From contig JAEYKI010000002.1 in the NCBI GenBank assembly GCA_023408315.1, forward strand, positions 42,864 to 106,863: DNA of 64,000 nucleotides. The letters are read 5' to 3'. Shown here one piece after another: positions 40,914-48,246 of the stretch. The position numbers were made by a program, and so were the translations under genes. The first letter of the stretch is position 1. Each line of letters opens with the position of its first letter. A model generated the notes under the pieces. That model did no database searches. It saw only the letters and a program-made list of their open reading frames with translations, and was not told where the DNA came from. This DNA is from Bacillota bacterium. Its GTDB lineage: Bacteria > Bacillota > Clostridia > Christensenellales > Christensenellaceae.

Positions 40914-42197
40914 TTATTCCTTTATTTCAACTTTGTCGCGCCCCAGCATGTTAATGAGTTGCGCTTCTATATCCACATTATCCAGCAGGTTTTCCTTGCC
41001 GCGCACTGCTTCCTCCAAAACGCTTGATTGCTTTGCTTCACCGCCGTTTTTTGGGGAAGGTTTTGGCGTCTCCTGCTTTTTTTCTTCTGTTATCTGCCTG
41101 GGAACGGTTTCAAGGCCGTCCAGCCTTTTCTCCAAACGTTCCACGCGCAGCGCCAGATCCTTTGTGCCGGTGTCCGTCTCCGGAAGAGCCGCACGCAAAA
41201 AAGCTGTTTCCAGCAATACTTCGGGCGTGGTTGCAAACCGGAACGCCCCCTGCGCGCCAATCAATATTTCCAGCGCCCGCAGAATGGCCCGCGCCTGCTC
41301 TTCTTCCGCTGCGTTGCGGGAAAGCCTGGCGCTCAAATGGCTCACAGTATCCCGCAATATGTTGAGCGGCTCCGCGCCCGCGCCCAGCATTTCGTGCAGG
41401 CAAAGCAGCACATCCGCCGCGTCCGAACCAAGCAACGCTCCGGCAAGCCTGTCCATCTGGCCCGCGTCCGCGCTGCCCACCGCTCGGGACACATTCTCCA
41501 GGGTGAGGCTTTTACCGCCCGCCGCGCACATGTCCATCAGCGAAAGCGAATCCCTGAGCGCGCCTTCACCCGCCCGCGCTAAAAGCGCAAGCGCCTCAGG
41601 CTCGTACGGGATGCCTGCGTCGTCTGCCACTAGGCCTAAACGCCCCACCGCCTCTGCAACGCCGATCCGTTTGAAATCAAACTGCTGGCAGCGCGAAAGG
41701 ATGGTTTTTGGTATCTTGCGTATCTCTGTTGTGGCCAGAATGAAGATGGCGTGCGGCGGAGGCTCCTCCAGTGTTTTTAAAAGCGCGTTTACCGCGCCGC
41801 CCGAAAGCATGTGCGCCTCGTCCAGTATGTATACTTTATACCTGCCCACGGCAGGCAATAGGCTCACCTTTTCCCTTATATCGCGGATATTGTCCACACC
41901 GTTGTTGGAAGCGGCGTCCAGCTCCACAATATCTATCATGGTATCGCTGGCCGCGCTGGCGCAAACCTGGCACTCAAGGCACGGATTCCCGCCCGCCGGA
42001 TGCAGGCAATTCACCGCATTCGCAAAAATACGCGCACAGCTTGTCTTTCCCGTACCCCTGGGGCCGGAAAAAATATACGCGTGCGATATCTGGTTCTTTT
42101 CCACCTGTTTTTTCAATACATCACAAACATGCTCCTGCCCCACCACCTCGTCAAAGGTACGGGGGCGGTATGCCCTGTATAAGGCTTTGTATCCCAT
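40914..42197 (-). CDS. dnaX: DNA polymerase III tau/gamma subunit, short
   Basis: 427 residues from the ATG after GGGAG. Clamp-loader ATPase: Walker A SGPRGTGKTS, a zinc module with CLHPAGGNPCLECQVC, Walker B YILDEAHMLS, SRC-type motif TILSRCQQF, then helical domain III. It assembles the clamp loader that places the beta clamp. The C-terminal region after residue ~370 is only ~55 residues, against ~150-280 in tau proteins, so polymerase- and helicase-binding parts are reduced. An A AAA AAG slippery heptamer in frame (41077-41083) could give a shorter gamma form. Operon with ybaB and recR. Confidence 0.93.
   Translation of the reverse strand: MGYKALYRAYRPRTFDEVVGQEHVCDVLKKQVEKNQISHAYIFSGPRGTGKTSCARIFANAVNCLHPAGGNPCLECQVCASAASDTMIDIVELDAASNNGVDNIRDIREKVSLLPAVGRYKVYILDEAHMLSGGAVNALLKTLEEPPPHAIFILATTEIRKIPKTILSRCQQFDFKRIGVAEAVGRLGLVADDAGIPYEPEALALLARAGEGALRDSLSLMDMCAAGGKSLTLENVSRAVGSADAGQMDRLAGALLGSDAADVLLCLHEMLGAGAEPLNILRDTVSHLSARLSRNAAEEEQARAILRALEILIGAQGAFRFATTPEVLLETAFLRAALPETDTGTKDLALRVERLEKRLDGLETVPRQITEEKKQETPKPSPKNGGEAKQSSVLEEAVRGKENLLDNVDIEAQLINMLGRDKVEIKE
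41077..41084 (-). promoter_or_regulatory. Slippery heptamer in dnaX, possible programmed -1 frameshift
   Basis: Codons GAA AAA AAG contain A AAA AAG in the X XXY YYZ register used by E. coli dnaX. A -1 slip reads GCA GGA GAC ... CGG CGG TGA, ending after 13 codons. Confidence 0.45.
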
Positions 42198-42234
42198 ATT
42201 TTCTCCCAAACCGGTTCTTTGGTTGCTTTACTGT

Positions 42235-43518
42235 TTATTGAAATAGCGCGTCCACCGTGCTGGAATCGCCAATGGAAGGCAGAATATCCTGATCGGTCAG
42301 TTTGCCGATCTTTGCATAATACTCGGCAACGTTCTCGTTTGTAATGTATTCTTCGCCGCTCATATCAAATATATAATTGGGCTGCGGCAGCGTTCTGCCC
42401 GCCGAAAGGTTGAGCGCAAAGCGGTATACAATCTCTCCCATGTTCTGCACGTTGGTATACGCAATCACATGGAACTTGCTGGGATCCGCTTTTATAGCCG
42501 CCGCCGTTGCCGAAGCGGAGGCGCCTGCGGAAGGCGACGCGCTTGCCGCCGCGCTTGTAACGGGTGCTCCTGTTGTGGCGTTTACCCCGTCGTTCAGCAG
42601 CGCATACCATGTTTTAATAAAACCAACGTATGCGGGCGTTGAGATGGTGTTGGGCAGCGCGCCTTTTTTAATATACATTTTCAGCACAGCGTTTGCGCTG
42701 TTGTCAAAGAACATCAGGTCCCACACCGGCGTATTCTGGTTCAACCTGTCCGAAATATTCTTGCTTGCGTTTGCGCTCGCAATATTCGCGTCCACATGCA
42801 CAATGGGCTCTATCGTTTTAACTTCCGTTGTATCCGCACCCACCGTGTACATCACGGTAGCGCCGTTTTGCTTGGCAAACTCTGCAAACTTAAGCGCGTG
42901 GTTGGCCTGGCTCATAACGTCCACGGCAAATCCCTCGGTCGCGTCCACATTGCAGGCAACAATCTGCACGTTATTCTGCGCGCACAATTCAGAAATTTTT
43001 GTGAAATCTTCTCCTTTGGCGCCCATTACCACAATGGCGTTGGCGCCTTTTTTAATCATATCCTCCACGTCCGTAATCTGCTTTTTACCATCGCCCTTGG
43101 CATTGGCAAAGTAAAAAGATTTCAGCTCGTTGCTCTTGATATCTTCATTGGCTTCCTTGTCAAAATATGCCGTGAGCTGATAATTCTCCAGGCTGACCGA
43201 CAACATGGAAACCCCTATGGTTGTTCCGACGATTGGGCCGGTGTATTTGCTTGGGCTGGGCGTGGCGCTGGCAGACGCCTGCGCAGAAGCGCCGGCCGAT
43301 TCGGACGCCGTTGGCGTTCCCTGCGCCATTGTGGCGGCCGTGGGATTGATTACCCCTGTTGTAAAAAGAACCACAATAACAACCGCAGCCGCGGCTATGC
43401 CGGAAAAAAGAATTTTTCTTTCCGCAATAAAACCGGCAATAGAGCTTAAAACATTCGAAAAAGAAGAGCTCCTCCGCCGTTTGTATTTGATTTGATATCT
43501 TCCTCTGTTAACCCTCAT
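42235..43518 (-). CDS. Membrane-anchored solute-binding-like protein with low-complexity linkers
   Basis: 427 residues: a basic cytoplasmic N-terminus (RYQIKYKRRRSSSFSN), one membrane helix (~36-58, ILFSGIAAAAVVIVVLFTTG), a Ser/Ala/Thr/Pro linker (~63-90), then a type I periplasmic-binding fold (Peripla_BP_4-like; IVVMGAKGEDFTKISELC, QIVACNVDATEGFAVDVMS). A second SAAASASPSAGASASATAAA insert lies near residue 325. It is anchored by a helix rather than a lipobox, and no permease or ATPase genes are adjacent, so it may sense or hold a ligand rather than feed a transporter. Its gene ends 37 bp before dnaX, on the same strand. Confidence 0.72.
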   Translation of the reverse strand: MRVNRGRYQIKYKRRRSSSFSNVLSSIAGFIAERKILFSGIAAAAVVIVVLFTTGVINPTAATMAQGTPTASESAGASAQASASATPSPSKYTGPIVGTTIGVSMLSVSLENYQLTAYFDKEANEDIKSNELKSFYFANAKGDGKKQITDVEDMIKKGANAIVVMGAKGEDFTKISELCAQNNVQIVACNVDATEGFAVDVMSQANHALKFAEFAKQNGATVMYTVGADTTEVKTIEPIVHVDANIASANASKNISDRLNQNTPVWDLMFFDNSANAVLKMYIKKGALPNTISTPAYVGFIKTWYALLNDGVNATTGAPVTSAAASASPSAGASASATAAAIKADPSKFHVIAYTNVQNMGEIVYRFALNLSAGRTLPQPNYIFDMSGEEYITNENVAEYYAKIGKLTDQDILPSIGDSSTVDALFQ

Positions 43519-43589
43519 ATCATATCTCCCGCCACGAAAATTGAATTTTAACCATTATACCATAAAAGGAGCCGTTTTTCAAAGTTCCT

Positions 43590-44312
43590 TTATTTTGCTA
43601 TCCGGGCCCCGCGTTCTGCCAGATATGATTCCATAGTTTTTCGGTTGCGGTTTACGATCAGTTCCTCAGGAAAACCGTTTTCGCGCAGGGAGGCAAGCGC
43701 ATCTGCAAACCGGCCCACCTCCGTCGCAAAATGCGCGTCGGACGATACGGTAATGCGCACATCATATTGTATGCACAGGCGGATGATTTCGCTGCAATTG
43801 GGTTCGCTTCCCGGCCTGAACCGGAACGAATGGTTATTGATTTCAATCAGCTTATTTTTATTCCTCACCGCGCGCACCATCGCTTCCCTGTCCACGTCAA
43901 AGGCAGGGTTCCCCGAATGGCCAATCACGTCCACATACGGGTTTTCAAGCGCGCCCGTGTATGCGGCCAGATGTTCATCCCTGCCTGCCGGCTTGATCAC
44001 AACATCGTGCATGGAGGCAATGGCAAATTCGGTCATCTTCAGCAGACCCCTTGAAATATCCAGCTTGCCGGTATAATCCATGATATTCGCCTCAATGCCG
44101 TGGTACACGCGCACGCCTTCAATTTCAGGCGGAATGCTGCGCAGCACGTTGATGCAAAAATCCGGGCTAGCTCCGGGTATGGCCGGGCCATGGTCGGAAT
44201 TCACAATCCCCTCCAGGCCTATCTTGGCCGCGTAAGCGGCGTTCTCCATCAGCGTGGAAAACGCATGGCCGCTCAATACGTTATGCGTATGCGTATCAAC
44301 CAGAATATTCAT
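43590..44312 (-). CDS. PHP-domain phosphatase (YcdX-like)
   Basis: 240 residues from the ATG of MNILVDTHTHNVLSGHAFST. Metal ligands of the PHP fold are visible as DTHTH, NSDHGP, GIEANIMDY, IASMHD, VIGHSGNP and SSDAHFATEVG. It is a metal-dependent phosphoesterase of the YcdX/polymerase-and-histidinol-phosphatase group; substrate unknown. The ATG overlaps the ogg1 stop codon (ATGA), so the two are translationally coupled. Confidence 0.88.
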   Translation of the reverse strand: MNILVDTHTHNVLSGHAFSTLMENAAYAAKIGLEGIVNSDHGPAIPGASPDFCINVLRSIPPEIEGVRVYHGIEANIMDYTGKLDISRGLLKMTEFAIASMHDVVIKPAGRDEHLAAYTGALENPYVDVIGHSGNPAFDVDREAMVRAVRNKNKLIEINNHSFRFRPGSEPNCSEIIRLCIQYDVRITVSSDAHFATEVGRFADALASLRENGFPEELIVNRNRKTMESYLAERGARIAK

Positions 44313-45160
44313 TCTCTGCCCTTCTCTCTCATCCAAAAAAATAAATACTGCTGAGCAATCCCCGCGTGTTCGCCAAAAGTCTCCAGCGCAAACGCGGCGG
44401 TCTGCTTATCGTTTCCTTTAAAATCATAGTGTTTCAGTAGCATCCGTTTGATCCATACGTCCGCCGGAAAAGCGCAGGCGAAACCCAGCGAAAACAAAAG
44501 CGCACAATCCGCCACCTTGGGCCCCACGCCGGGAAGCCGCTGCAATTCGCGCTTTGCTTCCGTATATTCCATGCTCCGCAGAGCTTCCAGGTCAAATCCT
44601 TCCGCAACCATTTCAGCCGCGCCGCGGATAAACGGAGCACGGTAGCCCGCGCCAACGGAAGCCAGTTTTTCTTCGTCCGCCGCCGCCAGCGCCCCGGGCG
44701 TTGGAAAATCGTAAAACGTTCTGCCTTCAAATATAAAAGGCTCCCCAAACGCCTCACACAGACGCTGCACAATCCCGCGGATGCGCCCCACATTGTTGTT
44801 GGCGGAAATAATAAAGGAGACCAGCGTCTCAAAAGGCCGCTGGTTCAAAATGCGCAGGCCGGAAGCGTAGGCCAAACTTTCTTTCAGCACGCCGTCCGCC
44901 TGCCCGAACAGGCAGGCGTAATCCCTTTCAAAATCAAAAAAACGCTCCCATTTTTCACGGTAGTCGGCCTGGGTGCAGGGATAAAGCGTTACGGTATCGC
45001 CCGCCTGCGCCACACGCAGATATCCGCCCAGTGCAACGCCCTCTATGCCGCCGTCTACCCAGTCAAAACGAAAGCACTGGCCATTGTCAAAAATATGTTT
45101 TAAATCAAAATCGCAAACACCCGTAAGCGTCGCCTTGTTGCCGCTGAATACCGCTTTCAT
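44309..45160 (-). CDS. ogg: 8-oxoguanine DNA glycosylase (OGG1 type)
   Basis: 283 residues. N-terminal OGG domain (DFDLKHIFDNGQCFRFDWVD), then the HhH-GPD domain: hairpin LPGVGPKVADCALLFSLG with the catalytic lysine in GPK and the catalytic aspartate in FPADVWIKR. It excises 8-oxoguanine and nicks the strand. The first NQRPFETLVSFIISANNNVGRI helix is also typical. It heads a two-gene unit with the PHP phosphatase. In many Clostridia obgE follows rpmA at this point; here it does not. Confidence 0.92.
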   Translation of the reverse strand: MKAVFSGNKATLTGVCDFDLKHIFDNGQCFRFDWVDGGIEGVALGGYLRVAQAGDTVTLYPCTQADYREKWERFFDFERDYACLFGQADGVLKESLAYASGLRILNQRPFETLVSFIISANNNVGRIRGIVQRLCEAFGEPFIFEGRTFYDFPTPGALAAADEEKLASVGAGYRAPFIRGAAEMVAEGFDLEALRSMEYTEAKRELQRLPGVGPKVADCALLFSLGFACAFPADVWIKRMLLKHYDFKGNDKQTAAFALETFGEHAGIAQQYLFFWMREKGRE

Positions 45161-45183
45161 TTTCTCCCCAAAGCCCCGTATGC

Positions 45184-45212
45184 AAAAAACGCAACCGTTG
45201 TTTGCGGCTGCG
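45184..45212 (-). terminator. Terminator of the rplU-rpmA operon
   Basis: CGCAACCG/CGGCTGCG stem (45190-45197, 45205-45212; one mismatch) with a T run on the minus strand. Confidence 0.7.
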
Positions 45213-45230
45213 CTTTTAAAAATTCAAAAG

Positions 45231-45497
45231 TCAGTTTGCCAGGTCCTGGGGATAAACGCTTACCTGCTTCTTATCCCGTCCCTTGCGCTCAAAGCGGACG
45301 ATTCCGTCCACCAGGGAAAACAACGTGTCGTCGCTGCCGCGGCCTACGCCAATGCCCGGATGTATTTTAGTGCCGCGCTGACGCACCAGAATATTGCCTG
45401 CCAGAACAAACTGCCCGTCTGCACGCTTAGTGCCAAGACGTTTGGACTCGCTGTCGCGGCCGTTCCTGGAGCTTCCCATTCCTTTCTTGTGAGCCAT
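45231..45497 (-). CDS. rpmA: 50S ribosomal protein L27, no N-terminal extension
   Basis: 88 residues, MAHKKGMGSSRNGRDSESKR through the C-terminal FERKGRDKKQVSVYP. L27 reaches the peptidyl-transferase centre with its N-terminus. Most Firmicutes make L27 with a short extension (ending QFFASKKG) removed by the protease Prp, whose gene lies between rplU and rpmA. Here the start is directly at MAHKKG, an in-frame TAA immediately precedes the ATG, and no prp gene is present in the 30-bp rplU-rpmA gap. Ribosome-binding site AAGGGGTG. Confidence 0.97.
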   Translation of the reverse strand: MAHKKGMGSSRNGRDSESKRLGTKRADGQFVLAGNILVRQRGTKIHPGIGVGRGSDDTLFSLVDGIVRFERKGRDKKQVSVYPQDLAN

Positions 45498-45527
45498 TTA
45501 GTTCACCCCTTTTCTTTCAATCAAAAC

Positions 45528-45833
45528 TCAGCCAATTTCCAGAATCTCTATCACCGAATAGGGCTGCCTATGGCCCTGTTTTTTGCGGTAATTCTTTTTA
45601 GACTTGTACTTAAACACAACAATTTTTTTCTCTTTGTTGTGCTCAAGCACCTTGGCGGTAACCTTTACGTCATTCAAAGTTGGTTTGCCAACTTTCACGG
45701 TTTTTCCGCTTGCAGTCATCAATGCTTCAAAGGATACCTCCGCGCCAATCTCTGCGTCCAGTTTTTCAACATGAATTTTGTTGCCCTTTTCCACCTTGTA
45801 CTGCTTGCCGCCTGTCTCAATAATCGCGTACAT
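45528..45833 (-). CDS. rplU: 50S ribosomal protein L21
   Basis: 101 residues from the ATG after GAGGTAGAATGC: MYAIIETGGKQYKVEKGNKI, then KVLEHNKEKKIVVFKYKSKKNYRKKQGHRQPYS with the typical basic RNA-binding loop. It is the first gene of the rplU-rpmA operon. A structured leader upstream is likely the L21 autoregulatory element. Confidence 0.97.
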   Translation of the reverse strand: MYAIIETGGKQYKVEKGNKIHVEKLDAEIGAEVSFEALMTASGKTVKVGKPTLNDVKVTAKVLEHNKEKKIVVFKYKSKKNYRKKQGHRQPYSVIEILEIG

Positions 45834-45837
45834 GCAT

Positions 45838-45960
45838 TCTACCTCCTCAAACCCAGTCTCGCCGCAGGTCGGTCCCGGTTGCCCGGCGTTTTGGCGCACC
45901 CCGTATGCCGGCTTTTATGCCGTGCGGAGTTTTGCAGCGCACCTTATGCGAGCGGCTCAG
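45838..45960 (-). ncRNA. Probable ribosomal L21 leader
   Basis: The ~125-nt transcript leader between the promoter (45967-45995) and rplU carries several helices, for example around GGTGCGCTGC, CGCCGGGCAACCGGGACC and GACCTGCGGCGAGACTGGGT, and resembles the Firmicutes L21 leader family. In that family the leader is thought to bind L21 and repress the operon. Identified by memory of layout only. Confidence 0.55.
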
Positions 45961-45966
45961 TTAAAA

Positions 45967-45995
45967 ATGATAGCATATCGCGTTCTGCCTGTCAA
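45967..45995 (-). promoter_or_regulatory. Promoter of rplU-rpmA
   Basis: Minus strand TTGACA (45990-45995), 17-bp spacer, TATCAT (45967-45972). Confidence 0.65.
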
Positions 45996-46044
45996 CCTAA
46001 TTAATTAGAAAAGGCCCTATTAATGCGGCTCAAGCCCCGCCGGG

Positions 46045-47577
46045 TTACAAAAACATCTGTGTGCCCTGCAAAGCGTTTTTATCAATGGCGGCGTACACGC
46101 GGATAAACTCCGGATGCACGTTCTTAATTGCCTTCATATAAAACCGCTTGTCGTCAAACATTGGCAAAATGGGTTTGTTTGCATTGTTCTTGGATGCTAT
46201 GAAGTTGGCCAGTTCCTCGCTCATCTCCACAATATAAGTTTCATTGCTCTGGTTGCGGATGGTTTTCAGCACCTCACGGCGCACGCGCATGGCCATGCAG
46301 TCCAGGTTATACACCCGGCCCGATCCGCCGCAGGTGGGGCAAGTGGTCTGGGTCAGGGCGGAAAGCTTGCGGCGTATCTTTTTGCGCGTCATTTCCACCA
46401 GGCCAAGCTCCGTCATGCCCAGTACATTGGTTTTCACGCGGTCCGCCCGCAGTGCTTCCTCCAGCGCGTCCACCACCTTCTGCTTGTTCTCTACGTTGTC
46501 CATGTCTATAAAATCTATGACAATAATACCGCTTATGTCCCGCAGCCTAAGCTGTTTTGCAATCTCCTGCGCGGCCTCAATGTTTGCGTTTAAAATGGTA
46601 TCCTGCAGGTTGTCCTCGCCAATATATTTGCCTGTGTTCACGTCTATCACGGTCAGGGCCTCGGTTTCGTCTATTACCAGGTAGCAGCCGTTTTTAATCC
46701 ATACCTTGCGCTCAAGCGCTTTTTCAATTTTGGTTTCAATTTCAAAGTGATCAAAAATGTTCCCGTCCTGCTCAAAAAAACATACCCGGCCCTTCATTTC
46801 AGGCGCCACAATGTTTACAACCGCCTGCACCTTGTTGAAATAATCCATGTCGTTAATCACAAACTGCTCCACATCCTCTGTGAACATATCGCGCACCGTG
46901 CGGAACAACAATGTTTCCTCCGCGTGGATCAGGCGCGGCGAGGTTAAAAAATCCGCTTTTTCCTGAATTTTTTCCCACAGCCTGTACAAAAACTTAATCT
47001 CGTTTTCAATATGTACGGGGTCGCAGCCTTCGGCAACCGTACGGACAATCACGCCAACCCCCTTGGGTTTCAGGCTGTCCACCATCGCCTTCAGGCGTTC
47101 GCGCTCGGCTTCGTTTTCTATACGGCGGGACACGCCCACGTGATTCACTGTGGGCATCAGTACAACCAGCCTGCCCGGCAGCGTGATATGCGTGGTAACG
47201 CGCGCGCCTTTTGTGCCGCCCGGCTGCTTTAACACCTGCACCATAATATCCTGGTTTTGGCTTAAAATATCGCGGATATTGGGCACATCCAGTTTTGTTT
47301 TCACGGGCTCTTCTATATCGCTGTTCTCCGGAAAATAAAAATCGGATTCATCCACCAGTATGTCGCCCGCATACAGAAACGCGTTTTTATTAAGGCCAAT
47401 ATCCACAAAGGCCGCCTGCATTCCGGGCAGTATATTCGCCACCCGGCCTTTGTATATGTTGCCCACCAAACGTTCCTGGCCTCTTGTTTCATGCTGCACT
47501 TCCACAAGTTTCCCGTCTTCAAGAAGCGCCACCCTTGCCTCGTGGGGATTTACGTCAGCAATGATCAATTTTTGCAT
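46045..47577 (-). CDS. rng: Ribonuclease G/E
   Basis: 510 residues. N-terminal S1 domain (LVGNIYKGRVANILPGMQAA), the RNase E/G catalytic core with metal-binding aspartates in LTVIDVNTGKYIG and GIIVIDFIDMD, and the Zn-link cysteines CPTCGG near residue 415. An endoribonuclease for rRNA and mRNA processing. It lacks the long C-terminal scaffold of E. coli RNase E, as RNase G does. It lies after the two radical-SAM-associated genes and before rplU, the common clostridial order. Confidence 0.95.
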   Translation of the reverse strand: MQKLIIADVNPHEARVALLEDGKLVEVQHETRGQERLVGNIYKGRVANILPGMQAAFVDIGLNKNAFLYAGDILVDESDFYFPENSDIEEPVKTKLDVPNIRDILSQNQDIMVQVLKQPGGTKGARVTTHITLPGRLVVLMPTVNHVGVSRRIENEAERERLKAMVDSLKPKGVGVIVRTVAEGCDPVHIENEIKFLYRLWEKIQEKADFLTSPRLIHAEETLLFRTVRDMFTEDVEQFVINDMDYFNKVQAVVNIVAPEMKGRVCFFEQDGNIFDHFEIETKIEKALERKVWIKNGCYLVIDETEALTVIDVNTGKYIGEDNLQDTILNANIEAAQEIAKQLRLRDISGIIVIDFIDMDNVENKQKVVDALEEALRADRVKTNVLGMTELGLVEMTRKKIRRKLSALTQTTCPTCGGSGRVYNLDCMAMRVRREVLKTIRNQSNETYIVEMSEELANFIASKNNANKPILPMFDDKRFYMKAIKNVHPEFIRVYAAIDKNALQGTQMFL

Positions 47578-47616
47578 AAAAATACTCCTTCGAATCCATC
47601 TTTTGTGCCCGGCTGC

Positions 47617-48246
47617 TTATCTTCCCAGCTTTTCGTACGGAACCACTTCACCCCGGGCCATGCAATAGCACTCCAGCCGGGTAATCCGCGCTTCCCCGCC
47701 GCTCAGGAAACGCGCCAGAACAATCGGATTTAAAGCCGCGGCGCTGCTGTTTGCCACCTGCGCCCGCACGGTTTTTCCGTCCGCCTTCAAATCCAATACC
47801 AGAGCACAGAGGTCCACTTCCCTGTTTTTCCGGTCCTGCACAACGCAGGGCCCGTTTTGCATAAAAACACACAAGGCCTCCGGCTCTTTTTCAAACGCAA
47901 GTTCGTAAAGCGCCGAATGGCTGATCGCCATCAATTTCGGGCAATCCTCCGGCAGTTCCCCGGCAAACGCAACATGCAGATCCGGGGGCATAACGGCGTT
48001 CAGCGCGCCCTTTATCTCTTCTCCCCCGCGGCTCTCCGCCATACGCACCTCCAGGTAATCTCCCTGCGTGGCAATACCCACCGAAAGGGGAGCCGCAAAG
48101 GACGTTAATATATGCGGGTTAAACCCTTCCGAATACTGCACCGGCAGCTCCGCCCGCCTAAGAGCCCTTGCAAACGCGCGCTGCATGTCCAGGTGCGAAA
48201 TAAAACTGGCGGCTCCGCTCCGCGCGTATTTAATAATCGTTCTCAT
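47617..48246 (-). CDS. TIGR03936 radical-SAM-linked protein (DUF2344)
   Basis: 209 residues from the ATG of MRTIIKYARSGAASFISHLD, with the family's AFARALRRAELPVQYSEGFNPH motif following. The ATG overlaps the stop codon of the upstream radical SAM gene (ATGA), so the two are coupled. This domain is found as a partner of, or fused to, the TIGR03960 radical SAM protein; a tRNA or protein modification role has been suggested but not shown. Confidence 0.88.
   Translation of the reverse strand: MRTIIKYARSGAASFISHLDMQRAFARALRRAELPVQYSEGFNPHILTSFAAPLSVGIATQGDYLEVRMAESRGGEEIKGALNAVMPPDLHVAFAGELPEDCPKLMAISHSALYELAFEKEPEALCVFMQNGPCVVQDRKNREVDLCALVLDLKADGKTVRAQVANSSAAALNPIVLARFLSGGEARITRLECYCMARGEVVPYEKLGR

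Noticed and set aside
40855..42246. 463-codon Ser/Ala-rich open frame antisense to dnaX
   Set aside because: Antisense of dnaX; low-complexity product and no start signal.
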